A stretch of DNA of 64,000 nt from Lysinibacillus pinottii (lineage in GTDB: Bacteria > Bacillota > Bacilli > Bacillales_A > Planococcaceae), in NCBI RefSeq assembly GCF_024753545.1, contig NZ_JANTOO010000020.1:613265-677264 (forward strand). Reading direction: 5' to 3'. A program made the translations under genes and the position numbers. The notes under the pieces are model-generated. The model searched no databases. It saw only the letters and a program-made list of their open reading frames with translations, and had not been told where the DNA came from. Each line of letters opens with the position of its first letter. Position 1 is the stretch's first letter. This document shows positions 27,450 through 36,768 of this stretch, piece after piece.

Positions 27450-28491
27450 TTAAAAGCTCCTTAACCTCATTATTTGCTTTATTAAAATCATCAATTTGCC
27501 CAATATCTAACCAATATTCTCTAATTGGGAAAACAGATGTTTTACTATTTTTTTCTATTAATTTTTCAAACAGGGAAGGCATATCATAAAACTCATCCTG
27601 TGGAATATAGTCAAGTACATCAGGATTTAATAAGTAAATTCCGGCATTAACAAAGCTACGATGAATCGGTTTTTCTTTAATTGTCACCAAATCGGTACCG
27701 TTTGTTTCAATAACTCCAAAAGGGATTTGATATTCAAATTCCCTTACACACATTGTTGCTACTGATTCATGCTCCATATGGAATTGCATTAGTTGATCGA
27801 AATTAATTTGTGTGAGCAAATCTCCATTCATCACAAAAAATGGTTTCGTAGGCCTTTTTTTTAATAATGAAAGTGCTCCAGCAGTCCCCATTTTCTTGTC
27901 TTCCTCGATATACTCAATCGTTACATCAAATGCTTCCCCATTTTGAAAATAGTCCTGGATTACCTCTTTTTTGTAATTAACAGAAAAAATAAAATTAGTA
28001 TAGCCATATTGCTTGAAACCTTCTATTATTGTTTCTAAAATCGGCTTATTTCCCACTCTAAGCATTGGTTTTGGTGTATCGTTTGTTAATGGTCGCAACC
28101 TTGTACCTAATCCGCCAAGCATTAATACAACCGTGTTTTTATTTAATGTAGTTTCAATATTGTCCGCAAAAAGTATATTGATAATTCTATTATTCTCATC
28201 TACTATAGGTAACTGCTTAAGCATTTTTGATTTCATTAATTGCTTATATTTATGATACCTTTGACCACTTTTTGCAGTTATTGGATTTGGGTTCATAATA
28301 GATGTAATTTTCACATCAAGACCTTCACCTCGCAAAATGCCACGGCGAATATCTCCATCTGTGACAGTTCCAAGCAAATGTTGTTCTTCATCTACAACTA
28401 CTGCAAATTGCAAAGAAGAATTATCAATAATTTTCATAGTTTCTAGTAAAGTATGATTTTGATCAACTAGCGTTTTTTGCCATTTTTTCAT
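27439..28491 (-). CDS. ptmE: CBS-domain nucleotidyltransferase, PtmE-like GlcN-1-P guanylyltransferase
   Basis: 350 aa from ATG 28491 behind AAGGAAG. An upstream in-frame ATG at 28521 lies within the preceding gene. Two CBS motifs occupy about 1-115. The sugar-phosphate nucleotidyltransferase domain follows, with VVLMLGGLGTRLRPLT, then KPM and a PFFVMNGD metal motif. Campylobacter PtmE has the same CBS plus transferase layout and makes GDP-GlcN for the legionaminic acid pathway. The leg genes here suggest the same use, giving a GDP- rather than UDP-sugar route. Nucleotide specificity cannot be read from sequence. It lies 4 bp from the acetyltransferase gene. Confidence 0.8.
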   Translation of the reverse strand: MKKWQKTLVDQNHTLLETMKIIDNSSLQFAVVVDEEQHLLGTVTDGDIRRGILRGEGLDVKITSIMNPNPITAKSGQRYHKYKQLMKSKMLKQLPIVDENNRIINILFADNIETTLNKNTVVLMLGGLGTRLRPLTNDTPKPMLRVGNKPILETIIEGFKQYGYTNFIFSVNYKKEVIQDYFQNGEAFDVTIEYIEEDKKMGTAGALSLLKKRPTKPFFVMNGDLLTQINFDQLMQFHMEHESVATMCVREFEYQIPFGVIETNGTDLVTIKEKPIHRSFVNAGIYLLNPDVLDYIPQDEFYDMPSLFEKLIEKNSKTSVFPIREYWLDIGQIDDFNKANNEVKELLNEA

Positions 28492-28495
28492 ATAG

Positions 28496-29119
28496 TTACA
28501 CTTCCTTTGCAGGTACGCCAACTGCTTTTACGCCATTTACAAAATTACTAACCACAACAGCCCCTGCACCAATTAAACAATTTGATCCTATATGAATGCC
28601 TTGAATAATTGTTGCCCCTGTTCCGACATGTGTTCCTTTTTCTATATGGACACTGCCTGATATTTTTGTGCCTGGCGCAATATGTATATGGGAACCTATT
28701 TGACAATCATGATCAATCAGCGCACCGGTGTTTATAATACTATTATCGGCAACTATTGTATTCGTTTGAATAATAGTACCAGCCATTATTTGAACACCTT
28801 GTCCTAATTGGACGGAAGGAGCAATAATGGCTGAAGGATGGATGACAGATTTAAATTGATACGTTTTTTGCGTAAATTTATTAAAGATTTTTTCTCGCAA
28901 TGGGGACGGTTTAATTGTTCCTATGGCGAGTACTAGTTCAATGTCTGCTGGATTATATTGTTCTATTACCTCATCAGATCCTAAATAAGTTAAACCAAAA
29001 GCATTCTCTTCTGTAGTCGGTGCAGTAAATCCAATAATTGTTTCCTTCTGTGATAATAACATTTCAGTTAATACGGAGGCATGTCCACCATTTCCAATCA
29101 TAATAATCAGCTTATTCAT
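28496..29119 (-). CDS. NeuD-family left-handed beta-helix acetyltransferase
   Basis: 207 aa from ATG 29119, preceded by GAGGATGAG. The N-terminal PglD/NeuD-like nucleotide-binding half (MIGNGGHASVLTEML) is followed by about eight hexapeptide turns from residue 90 on (I.AGTIIQ, IHIAPGTKISG, THVGTGATIIQGI), ending GVPAKEV. Such enzymes transfer acetyl from acetyl-CoA to sugar amines or hydroxyls. In the legionaminic acid pathway an N-acetyltransferase (LegH) is needed after the aminotransferase. No other candidate exists in the operon, so this gene may supply that step or O-acetylate the finished sugar. It overlaps legI by 8 nt. Confidence 0.85.
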   Translation of the reverse strand: MNKLIIMIGNGGHASVLTEMLLSQKETIIGFTAPTTEENAFGLTYLGSDEVIEQYNPADIELVLAIGTIKPSPLREKIFNKFTQKTYQFKSVIHPSAIIAPSVQLGQGVQIMAGTIIQTNTIVADNSIINTGALIDHDCQIGSHIHIAPGTKISGSVHIEKGTHVGTGATIIQGIHIGSNCLIGAGAVVVSNFVNGVKAVGVPAKEV

Positions 29120-30191
29120 CAATTAGCTCATCCTCTTCATATGATTTTGAAGCAATTTCACCGATAAGAGACCAGTATTTAGAAGGTTGCATACCATCTC
29201 CAGGTCTTTTTACAGTTAAATTATCAGTAGTAAATACCTCACCTACATTTATAGGAGTTTTAGCAATAAGGCTTTTTCTGACAGGAATCCTATTTTTAAT
29301 CTCTACAGAGTTAGGTCTTTTAATTCCATCTCCCAGTGCCAGCTCTACATCTCTAATTCCTTTTATCATGGACTTTAACTCTCCTGGATTTAAGGATGCA
29401 ATATGATCAGGCCCTTCTAGTGTTTTATCTAAAGTAAAGTGCTTTTCTATCACTTTTGCGCCCAAGCTAACAGCTGCAATGGGTATATTAATACCTTCTG
29501 AGTGGTCTGATAACCCAATTGATAAGTTGAAACTCTTCTGCATTTCAGTCATTGCATTTAAATTAATAGAGTCCATTGGGGCTGGATATTGTGTAGTACA
29601 GTGTAATAATGTGACATATTTATTTAGCGCTTCTTTTGCTTCCGTCGTAGCATAAAAGCTGTATACCTGCTTAATCGTAACAGGTTCCATAGATTTCACT
29701 AAACCATAAGCTATAAATGCTAATGCCTCATGAATCTCTTCGACAGTTGCCATTCCAGTAGATAAAATTATTGGTTTTTGTTTTGTCGCTATATAATGAA
29801 TAAATGGTGCGTTCGTTAATTCGCCTGAAGGAATTTTAGCTGTGGCAATTGCAATTTCATCTAGTAAAAAATCGACACTTTCAAAGTCAAAAGGTGTCGA
29901 TAGAAATTCTATTTGCTCTGATTGACAAAACGATTGCAATTCAATAAATTCATCATAAGTTAATTCTAGCTTTTTCAACATCGCAAATTGAGATGAAGCC
30001 TCACCTAAATTTGCGACTTGATATGCAGCTTGCTGCGCTTGCTTTGTTACTAAGTTTTCAGCTTTAAACGTTTGAAATTTTACCGCGTCAGCTCCTGCTT
30101 CTTTTGCGACCATCACTAGCTCTTTTGCCATTTTTAATGACCCATTATGATTGACACCTGCTTCAGCGATGATATATGTTTTATTGTTCAT
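29112..30191 (-). CDS. legI: N-acylneuraminate/legionaminate synthase (NeuB family)
   Basis: 359 aa. The TIM-barrel NeuB domain begins IIAEAGVNHNGSL (7-19) and includes KFQTFKAENL and LSTGMAT. Near the C terminus a SAF (antifreeze-like) domain (about 290-345) has KSLIAKTPINVGEV. NeuB enzymes condense phosphoenolpyruvate with a six-carbon amino sugar to form the nine-carbon nonulosonic acid. With legB and legC beside it, the substrate is likely the 2,4-diacetamido-2,4,6-trideoxy-mannose that leads to legionaminic acid. Its start overlaps the legG stop (ATGA). Confidence 0.92.
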   Translation of the reverse strand: MNNKTYIIAEAGVNHNGSLKMAKELVMVAKEAGADAVKFQTFKAENLVTKQAQQAAYQVANLGEASSQFAMLKKLELTYDEFIELQSFCQSEQIEFLSTPFDFESVDFLLDEIAIATAKIPSGELTNAPFIHYIATKQKPIILSTGMATVEEIHEALAFIAYGLVKSMEPVTIKQVYSFYATTEAKEALNKYVTLLHCTTQYPAPMDSINLNAMTEMQKSFNLSIGLSDHSEGINIPIAAVSLGAKVIEKHFTLDKTLEGPDHIASLNPGELKSMIKGIRDVELALGDGIKRPNSVEIKNRIPVRKSLIAKTPINVGEVFTTDNLTVKRPGDGMQPSKYWSLIGEIASKSYEEDELIDE

Positions 30192-31315
30192 AAATCATAA
30201 AACCCCTTTTGAATAGAAAATGAAGGTAAGCTGCGTAATACTGTCATTATTTTTTCCGATACTTTGCCATCGCCAAATAAATGTTCATATTTATCGCTAA
30301 ACTTTCTAGCCTTTTCAATAGTATGATAAATATTTCCAGCATCCATCTTTGTATTAAATACTGAATTGGGATGCTCTCGTCCTTCTTGACGGTTTCCACA
30401 ATTTACAGTAGGTGTCTCTAAATAAGGGACTTCAATTAATCCACTCGAAGAATTCCCAATGACAACCTCAGCATTCTTTACTGCACTTAAATACTTTAAT
30501 TGACCAAGTGAATCAAATATTTTAGCATTACTATGTTTTAATATGAATTGTTGAATAGCCTCATTAATTAACCTTCCTCCATTATCAGCATTCGATTTTG
30601 TAAACACCAAATTAATATCGGAATAATTTTCCAAAGATTTTAACAATTCGTAGATCCCATTAATATGACCATTCGTTTCAGGATGATAAGTTATTAAAAA
30701 CATAGGTTGTTGCTCATCCAGTTGAAGTTTTTGAAATAGTTCCTGACGCGTCAGCAGATTTAAATTTACAATATTTTCTATACCAAGAGCACCGACATTA
30801 AAGACACGTTCTGGAGATTCACCTAATTGAATAACACGTTTGCGGTGAGATTCTGTACTTGTAAAGTGCCAGGTAGCCATTTTTGTAATGGAATGACGAA
30901 TTGCATCATCATACGCACCAAAAGTACATTCTCCTCCATGTATATGGGCAATCGGTATTTGCATAATAAGTGCTGTTTGAGCAGCAGCTAGCATTTCAAA
31001 TCGATCACCTAAAATGATAAGTAAATCTGGTTGTAAACGGTTAAAAGCGTCTGCGAAACTAATTGCGGCAAGTCCAATTGATTTCACAATGCCAGTGGAA
31101 GAGTCCGCAGATAACAGAATTTCTATCTTTTCATCAATGAAAAAACCATCATTCTCAATCTCTTTATATGTACTTCCAAACTCTGGCGATAAGTGCATAC
31201 CCGTTACAACCATCTGTAAATCAATTGCTTCATCTCGTCGTATCTTATTAGCAATATTTGACAGTAAACCGTATTCGGCTCTCGTACCAGTCACAATACA
31301 AATTTTACGTTTCAT
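30188..31315 (-). CDS. legG: hydrolysing UDP/GDP-sugar 2-epimerase (NeuC/LegG)
   Basis: 375 aa. The N terminus ICIVTGTRAEYGLL (5-18) and the later HIHGGECTFGAYDD and GNSSSGLIEVP motifs identify the hydrolysing 2-epimerase family. The enzyme inverts C2 and releases the nucleotide, giving the free manno-configured sugar for the NeuB-type synthase. It sits between legC and legI with 4-nt overlaps on both sides, so it is translated in a fixed series. Specificity for the diacetamido-bacillosamine-type substrate is inferred from context. Confidence 0.93.
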   Translation of the reverse strand: MKRKICIVTGTRAEYGLLSNIANKIRRDEAIDLQMVVTGMHLSPEFGSTYKEIENDGFFIDEKIEILLSADSSTGIVKSIGLAAISFADAFNRLQPDLLIILGDRFEMLAAAQTALIMQIPIAHIHGGECTFGAYDDAIRHSITKMATWHFTSTESHRKRVIQLGESPERVFNVGALGIENIVNLNLLTRQELFQKLQLDEQQPMFLITYHPETNGHINGIYELLKSLENYSDINLVFTKSNADNGGRLINEAIQQFILKHSNAKIFDSLGQLKYLSAVKNAEVVIGNSSSGLIEVPYLETPTVNCGNRQEGREHPNSVFNTKMDAGNIYHTIEKARKFSDKYEHLFGDGKVSEKIMTVLRSLPSFSIQKGFYDL

Positions 31316-32472
31316 CGTGATCCCTCACTGATTGGTGTGCTAGGAATATTGACAACTCTTCTATTCAACTGTTCTGTCACATTTAAATCTGATTTCGGAC
31401 AGTTTTGATAAATTGCTAAATGGTGCATCGGTGTCCAAATCGGACGGCTCATTACACCTTGCTCATTTAAAAAGCTTAATACCTCATCACGATTAATCTG
31501 CTCATCAAGGAGAATAGTCTGTAACCAATAATTGCTTCTAGTATTTTCAGGCTCTTTAAATAAATGCACGCCCTCTAAATTACTTAACCATTGCACATAG
31601 TGTTTGGTTAAATTGCGTTTTTGTTGAATAAACGTTGGCATTTTTTCTAATTGCGCGCAACCTAGCGCTGCATTTAAATTCGGCATGCGGTAATTAAATC
31701 CGATTTCATCGTGCTCATACGCCCACCGATGTGGGATTTTAGCAGTCGTTGTTAAATGTTTTGCATAGTCAGCTATCGCATCGTCATCTGTCACAATCGC
31801 ACCGCCACCGCCAGTTGTCATTATTTTATTGCCGTTAAAGCTGATGGCACTTACTTTTCCAAAGCTACCTGTATGTTTTCCTTTATAATAAGTACCCAAT
31901 GATTCTGCTGCATCTTCAACAAGCGTCACATTATACATATCACATACTTTTAGTAAACCTTCTATATCAACCGCATGACCGAATGTGTGCATTGGTACAA
32001 GCGCAGAAATACGTCTTCCTGTGTCTCTATTATAAAGCTGGTTGTTTTCTGTTGTTCCAATTTGCTCTAGGTAGATTTTTAATTTATCTGCATCAACACC
32101 TAAAGTATGAAAGGAAACATCTATAAAGTGAGGTACTGCACCCAAATAAGACACGGCATTGGCTGTTGCAATAAAAGTAAGAGAAGGCATTAATACTTCG
32201 TCTTCCGCCTTTACGCCTGCAATTTTTAATGCAATATGTAATGCAGCTGTACCATTTACAACAGCAACAGCACGTTTAACGCCCACAAAATTTGCAAGGT
32301 CTTTCTCTAAACGATTCACATAAGCTCCAACTGAGGAAACCCAACCTGTTTTGATACAATCCGTCACATATTCAACTTCTTTTTCATTAAATGTTGGCTC
32401 ATGTAAAGGCACAAACTCTTTACCGTAAAACTGTTTTACATTATTCGCAAATTCCGACCATTGAGTATTCAT
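31312..32472 (-). CDS. legC: PLP-dependent sugar aminotransferase (LegC, DegT/DnrJ/EryC1 family)
   Basis: 386 aa. DegT-family fold with VNGTAALHIAL (PLP phosphate site), VEDAAESLGTYY (PLP-ring Asp) and SFNGNKIMTTGGGG, where the Lys forms the internal aldimine. It transfers an amino group to C4 of the 4-keto sugar made by LegB. The LegC subgroup is favoured over PseC because the partner dehydratase is of the LegB type and the operon contains a LegG epimerase rather than PseG. Start and stop overlap legB and legG by 4 nt each. Confidence 0.9.
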   Translation of the reverse strand: MNTQWSEFANNVKQFYGKEFVPLHEPTFNEKEVEYVTDCIKTGWVSSVGAYVNRLEKDLANFVGVKRAVAVVNGTAALHIALKIAGVKAEDEVLMPSLTFIATANAVSYLGAVPHFIDVSFHTLGVDADKLKIYLEQIGTTENNQLYNRDTGRRISALVPMHTFGHAVDIEGLLKVCDMYNVTLVEDAAESLGTYYKGKHTGSFGKVSAISFNGNKIMTTGGGGAIVTDDDAIADYAKHLTTTAKIPHRWAYEHDEIGFNYRMPNLNAALGCAQLEKMPTFIQQKRNLTKHYVQWLSNLEGVHLFKEPENTRSNYWLQTILLDEQINRDEVLSFLNEQGVMSRPIWTPMHHLAIYQNCPKSDLNVTEQLNRRVVNIPSTPISEGSR

Positions 32473-33473
32473 ATATTGTAAACATCTGCCTTATATTGAG
32501 ATAAGTTTTTAGGATTTGTAAACCATTCTATTGTTTCTTCAAGACCTCTATGGAAGCCCTCTTTACCACCATATTGTGGTTCCCATCCAAGTAGTTCCTT
32601 CGCCTTTTTGTTTTCAGCCCAAAGACGCTCGACTTCACTTTTTTCAGGACGTAGGCGGTGCTCATCCGTTTCGATTGTTAAATCTACACCCATAATATCT
32701 GCAATCATTTGTGCAGTTTCACCAATAGAAATTTCGTAATTTGATCCAATATTAATAACTTCCCCAATTGAATTAGTAGATTCCATAACAGAAATAAATC
32801 CGTTAACTGTATCTTTTACATAGTTAAAATCGCGTGTAGGGCTTACAGCACCAAGCTTAATGTTCTTTATGCCACTTGCCAGTTGGCTAATAATTGTCGG
32901 GATTACAGCACGAGCTGATTGGCGAGGCCCATATGTATTAAACGGACGAACAACCGATACTGGTGTATCAAATGAGCGGTAAAATGATAATGCCATTTGA
33001 TCAGCGCCTATTTTTGATGCAGAATAAGGTGATTGCCCTTGTAACGGATGCTCTTCATCTATTGGAACATATAACGCTGTTCCGTATACTTCACTTGTAG
33101 AAGTATGAACTACCTTTTCTATACCTAACTCTTTCGCTGCTTGTACTACATTTAAAGTCCCTGTCACATTAGTATCTACGTAAGTTGCAGGAGAATGGTA
33201 AGAATACGGGATTGCAATTAACGCTGCTAAATTAAGAACATGCGTACAACCCTTCATAGCTTCTTTCACACCATAAGGATCACGAATATCTCCTGAAAAC
33301 ACATCCAACGATGATTTAATTTCTGATGAAGACTGATCTAACCAGCCCCATGAATTAAATGAATTGTAATAAACAAATGCACGAACATCATAGCCTTGTC
33401 GTACTAATGTTTCTGTTAAATGTGAGCCTATGAAGCCATCTGCTCCGGTTACTAAAATCTTTTTTTGCTTCAC
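32469..33473 (-). CDS. legB: NAD-dependent 4,6-dehydratase LegB
   Basis: 334 aa, extended short-chain dehydrogenase. The NAD motif is GADGFIGSH (10-18), followed by HTSTSEVYGTA and the catalytic YSASK (Y-x3-K). It dehydrates NDP-GlcNAc to the 4-keto-6-deoxy sugar, the first committed step of legionaminic acid synthesis. The start is GTG 33473 behind GAGGGA. It opens the overlapping leg gene series (legB-legC-legG-legI-neuD-ptmE-legF), 24 bp after the second Maf gene. GDP- or UDP-sugar preference is not decidable here. Confidence 0.9.
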   Translation of the reverse strand: MKQKKILVTGADGFIGSHLTETLVRQGYDVRAFVYYNSFNSWGWLDQSSSEIKSSLDVFSGDIRDPYGVKEAMKGCTHVLNLAALIAIPYSYHSPATYVDTNVTGTLNVVQAAKELGIEKVVHTSTSEVYGTALYVPIDEEHPLQGQSPYSASKIGADQMALSFYRSFDTPVSVVRPFNTYGPRQSARAVIPTIISQLASGIKNIKLGAVSPTRDFNYVKDTVNGFISVMESTNSIGEVINIGSNYEISIGETAQMIADIMGVDLTIETDEHRLRPEKSEVERLWAENKKAKELLGWEPQYGGKEGFHRGLEETIEWFTNPKNLSQYKADVYNI

Positions 33474-33497
33474 ACTTATCCCTCTTCTTCTAAAAAA

Positions 33498-34724
33498 TTA
33501 TTGATTTTTCGCTATTAATTGTACAAATTCCTCTTCATTTATCAAAGGAACATTTTTTATTTTAGCTCCTTTAATAGCCGTGTTAAATACATTTACTTTT
33601 GTTTTATCCATTTTTTGATTATACCAATACCAAAACACTTGAAACATAGATGTTGTATGGATAGTACTTCCATCATTGGCCTCTATATTTCTTAAAAAAA
33701 TATCATTAGAAGCATCTCTTCCCGAGGTAGAATCTACTGCATGTGTTTGATTACCTGCGAACCCCAAATCTTGACCAAATAACACTATAGTTTCATAACC
33801 TAAATATTCAAGTAAACTAAACGCTGTTGTTCCTACAGATCCACCTGTTTCAATTAGAGGTATATTCCGCTTCTTAGCCTCTTCCTCCGCTAATTGATAC
33901 CCTTGTTGAAAAAGTATATATCTCTTGCTACCATGTTGAGCTACGGTTTTAGAGTTTGCAGTACATAAATAATACAACTCTCCCTCAAAATTTGAATCTT
34001 GAAACTGAGGTATAGTTTCATCATTAGCATCTGACAAGACTGCAGCTTTTGGTGTAATTCCATTTCCCAACATCTTTTTTAATACTGCTCCTACAACAAA
34101 TATATCCACTTGATATTGGTACTTTTTTAGCCAATGTATTGTATCGTTCAGGGATGGCCCTGCGGCAACTAGACAACCAATACTACGCTGCTTTTTTACT
34201 TGAATAATTTCGTCAGCTAAATTCATATTACAAGTGAAATTTTCTTCCATTTTACTTGAATCTCTTTTAAGAGAAAGTTGATTTATTTTTATCGTTTCTA
34301 AAATTGAAAATAATGGATGCCTTTGGCCAATCCCCTTAATCCAAGCATTTGGAAGTAAAATTTGAACATTATCTTGTAGTTCTGTTTGATTCAAGTCATG
34401 AACTATATGTACATTTCCTTGATTCCACCAGTGATCAGTATTATGAGCTAAAAATAATTCGTATTCATGTTTATCAAAATAATATACCGTCACGGTTTTA
34501 TTTTTACATTGGCTAACAAGAGCATTTAAATGATAGCCTAACCCTAAACCAATTAATACGTAACTTTTTGCTTCTGAATTAATCTCAGCATTTAACCAAC
34601 GGAAAGCGTCTTCCTTTGGTCGGTATTTACTATAGATAAAGACTCCATTTAACTGTAATGTAGGTTCTCCATTTTTAGCTTTTTCTACTAGCCATTGCAA
34701 CTTATTGTACCGTACCTTTTGCAC
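33498..34724 (-). CDS. Maf-type motility accessory factor / flagellin nonulosonate transferase (2)
   Basis: 408 aa. It has the MAF/DUF115 core: GCLVAAGPSLNDTI (about 184-197), LSDAN, then ETGGSVGTTAFSLLEYLG and LFGQDLGF with THAV. Maf proteins of Campylobacter, Aeromonas, Geobacillus and Clostridium transfer pseudaminic or legionaminic acid to Ser/Thr of flagellin before export. The N terminus (LQLNGVFIYSKYRPKEDAF) resembles residues 20-40 of the Maf protein encoded two genes earlier, so they are paralogues, but this one is 160 aa shorter and lacks the long helical C terminus. The GTG start overlaps the small gene upstream by 23 nt. Confidence 0.88.
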   Translation of the reverse strand: MQKVRYNKLQWLVEKAKNGEPTLQLNGVFIYSKYRPKEDAFRWLNAEINSEAKSYVLIGLGLGYHLNALVSQCKNKTVTVYYFDKHEYELFLAHNTDHWWNQGNVHIVHDLNQTELQDNVQILLPNAWIKGIGQRHPLFSILETIKINQLSLKRDSSKMEENFTCNMNLADEIIQVKKQRSIGCLVAAGPSLNDTIHWLKKYQYQVDIFVVGAVLKKMLGNGITPKAAVLSDANDETIPQFQDSNFEGELYYLCTANSKTVAQHGSKRYILFQQGYQLAEEEAKKRNIPLIETGGSVGTTAFSLLEYLGYETIVLFGQDLGFAGNQTHAVDSTSGRDASNDIFLRNIEANDGSTIHTTSMFQVFWYWYNQKMDKTKVNVFNTAIKGAKIKNVPLINEEEFVQLIAKNQ

Positions 34725-35043
34725 TAACTACTTCTTCAAAAAAAGGTGCGATTTCGTATTCAAACATATCAGCAACTAATACATAATCTTGTTTTTCTAA
34801 TCCTTCGTTTACTTCTATTAAAAACTCCTGTATTTGTCCAATATTTAATGCTGCGTGTGCTCCATTTTTCATCAAAAGATCACTTGCTTCAGAAAGCCAA
34901 AGTACACCTTCTGAAAAATCTTTAATTGCTATTAAAGCATTATTTAGTTTGTCCTCCCGTAAATAGTTAGCAATATATATAGCCCCATCAGGTATCTTCT
35001 TCACATAGTCATTATAACTTTCTATTAGTTCTTTAATCTCCAT
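34702..35043 (-). CDS. small acidic helical protein of the Maf operon, unknown
   Basis: 113 aa, predicted soluble and mainly helical, strongly acidic, with no signal peptide or cysteine pair. I do not recognise a named family. It starts at an ATG with GGGGG nearby, 2 bp after the first Maf gene, and overlaps the second Maf gene by 23 nt. Such tight packing between two flagellin glycosyltransferases suggests a chaperone or adaptor for Maf or flagellin, by analogy with other small helical flagellar chaperones. That is inference only. Confidence 0.7.
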   Translation of the reverse strand: MEIKELIESYNDYVKKIPDGAIYIANYLREDKLNNALIAIKDFSEGVLWLSEASDLLMKNGAHAALNIGQIQEFLIEVNEGLEKQDYVLVADMFEYEIAPFFEEVVSAKGTVQ

Positions 35044-35045
35044 TG

Positions 35046-36743
35046 TTATTCCCCCATAAGCTTTTCAGCTTCTCTAATTGTATCTTGTGTATACTGAATA
35101 GATTGTTCAGTAGCCTTACATAGTCTGTCATATAACTCTCTATTCTGTTCAAACACACGTTGATATGTTTGTTCTGGAGTTTCTTCTCCTTTTGCCTCAT
35201 AATTCGTCATAACATCTAATGTTATTGGATCATTAATACGCTCCATAACTACTTTTTTCATTAATTTTGCTACCTTAATATCTACTTCGTCTAACGTTTT
35301 TAAAATACTAGGAGCAAATTCTGTCGTTAAAGTATTTTTTTCTAACGCCTGTTGAGCCAACTTTAACTCTAAAATAATATTTTTATATATTCTAATCTCC
35401 TCTCTTGCACTACTTATATACTTGGCTAAATCCTTTTTGTTCTCTTTTGCATTATATAATTTCACTTCACAACTTCGATCTACAAATTGACGACAAAATT
35501 GTCCAAAGGATTTTTGCTGTATATTTACTATCTTCACCCCTCCCTCTGTACAATTGAAAATGGTATTAGGGTCTTCAATTTGTTTCATTATTTCCTCAAA
35601 GCTTTCCTTCATGGAAAATAATGAGTAATCTGTCATCACTTTATCACCATAGTAACCTTCTATTTCAAAGGCACCTTGAAAAGCTAGAAATGCACTATCA
35701 GCTGCTTTTAAATGCTTATTTCCCTCGGCATGAGTCTTACCCTCAGTATAAGCTAAATCCTGCCCTATTAAGGCTATTGGACCTGTAGATAGATAACGAG
35801 CAATACTTAATGCGAAGTTTGCTACCGATCCACCTCCTAAAATATTAGGTAATTCGATTCCAAGTGTCTTATTCACATGCTCCTTATACTTATTTTCCCT
35901 AGTATCTAGAAAAGCATATTGTCTATTTTTAAAATTTTGTTGTATTTTATAATGACTAGTCGAAGCATACATTAGCTCAGCTGACTTTACTTTTAAATCT
36001 TTAAAGTGAGACTCAAAATTTATTTCAGAGCCGTCAATTGTAATAATATAATCAGGTTCAATATTATGTGTCATTAAAGTATTTACAGTTGAACCTGCAG
36101 CAATTAATATAACATTTTTTCTAATACCCTTCAGCGTATTAAGTTGTTTAGTTAATGACGGCCCTCCAGATGCTACTACCACTGGGCAATCGTAAAACTT
36201 TTCCAATACTTTTAAAGAACCATTAATATATGTTGGTAGCATATTGCGAATACTATTTTCCTGCCAGGTAACACTTAAATCCCTAACGGTATTATTGTAA
36301 ACCACATTTAAACTTTGAATATCTTTCACCTTTTTTAGAACATTCACATATAAAGAGGAGAAGATCTTATCATAGTTTGGAGCACAAATTACATTAATTT
36401 TTCTACTAAAAAAGCGTAGCTTTCCGTCAATTGCTTCTTGAATTTCATCTAAATTATTTCCAAATACAATATCATATTGTTTAGTATTATATTTATCAAA
36501 AGTAGTAATTGGTTCAATAAATAATATTTTTTCATTACTTATTTTTTCTTTTACTAACGCATTTGCAAGATAGCCTTTTCCATATCCAAAAATAACATTA
36601 ATATATTGTTTATTAATTTCTTTCTTAATCAAACTTTCTGCTTCTCGTAGAGGATTATATTTACTATGCAATAAATATCCATTAACTTCAAACGTTTCAT
36701 TGCCGTCTTTTGCAGTTATACTTTTTATATTTAGTAATTCCAT
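35046..36743 (-). CDS. Maf-type motility accessory factor / flagellin nonulosonate transferase (1)
   Basis: 565 aa from ATG 36743, which follows GAGGTGA at 11 nt. GTG 36758 (570 aa) is the alternative but has no ribosome site. The N-terminal domain contains VIFGYGKGYLANALV. The MAF/DUF115 core has VVASGGPSLTKQLN (about 190-203), ITIDGSE, GGGSVANFALS and GQDLAYTEGKTHAEG. A helical C terminus extends from about 430. It probably attaches a nonulosonic acid to flagellin. It is the first gene downstream of hag and heads the island. A perfect sigma-D -10 lies 26 bp upstream. Confidence 0.88.
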   Translation of the reverse strand: MELLNIKSITAKDGNETFEVNGYLLHSKYNPLREAESLIKKEINKQYINVIFGYGKGYLANALVKEKISNEKILFIEPITTFDKYNTKQYDIVFGNNLDEIQEAIDGKLRFFSRKINVICAPNYDKIFSSLYVNVLKKVKDIQSLNVVYNNTVRDLSVTWQENSIRNMLPTYINGSLKVLEKFYDCPVVVASGGPSLTKQLNTLKGIRKNVILIAAGSTVNTLMTHNIEPDYIITIDGSEINFESHFKDLKVKSAELMYASTSHYKIQQNFKNRQYAFLDTRENKYKEHVNKTLGIELPNILGGGSVANFALSIARYLSTGPIALIGQDLAYTEGKTHAEGNKHLKAADSAFLAFQGAFEIEGYYGDKVMTDYSLFSMKESFEEIMKQIEDPNTIFNCTEGGVKIVNIQQKSFGQFCRQFVDRSCEVKLYNAKENKKDLAKYISSAREEIRIYKNIILELKLAQQALEKNTLTTEFAPSILKTLDEVDIKVAKLMKKVVMERINDPITLDVMTNYEAKGEETPEQTYQRVFEQNRELYDRLCKATEQSIQYTQDTIREAEKLMGE

Positions 36744-36768
36744 AAATCTATCAATCACCTCACTTTGT

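Noticed and set aside
28491..28521. longer N terminus of the PtmE-like protein
   Set aside because: The upstream in-frame ATG lies inside the preceding acetyltransferase gene without a ribosome site, while ATG 28491 has AAGGAAG.
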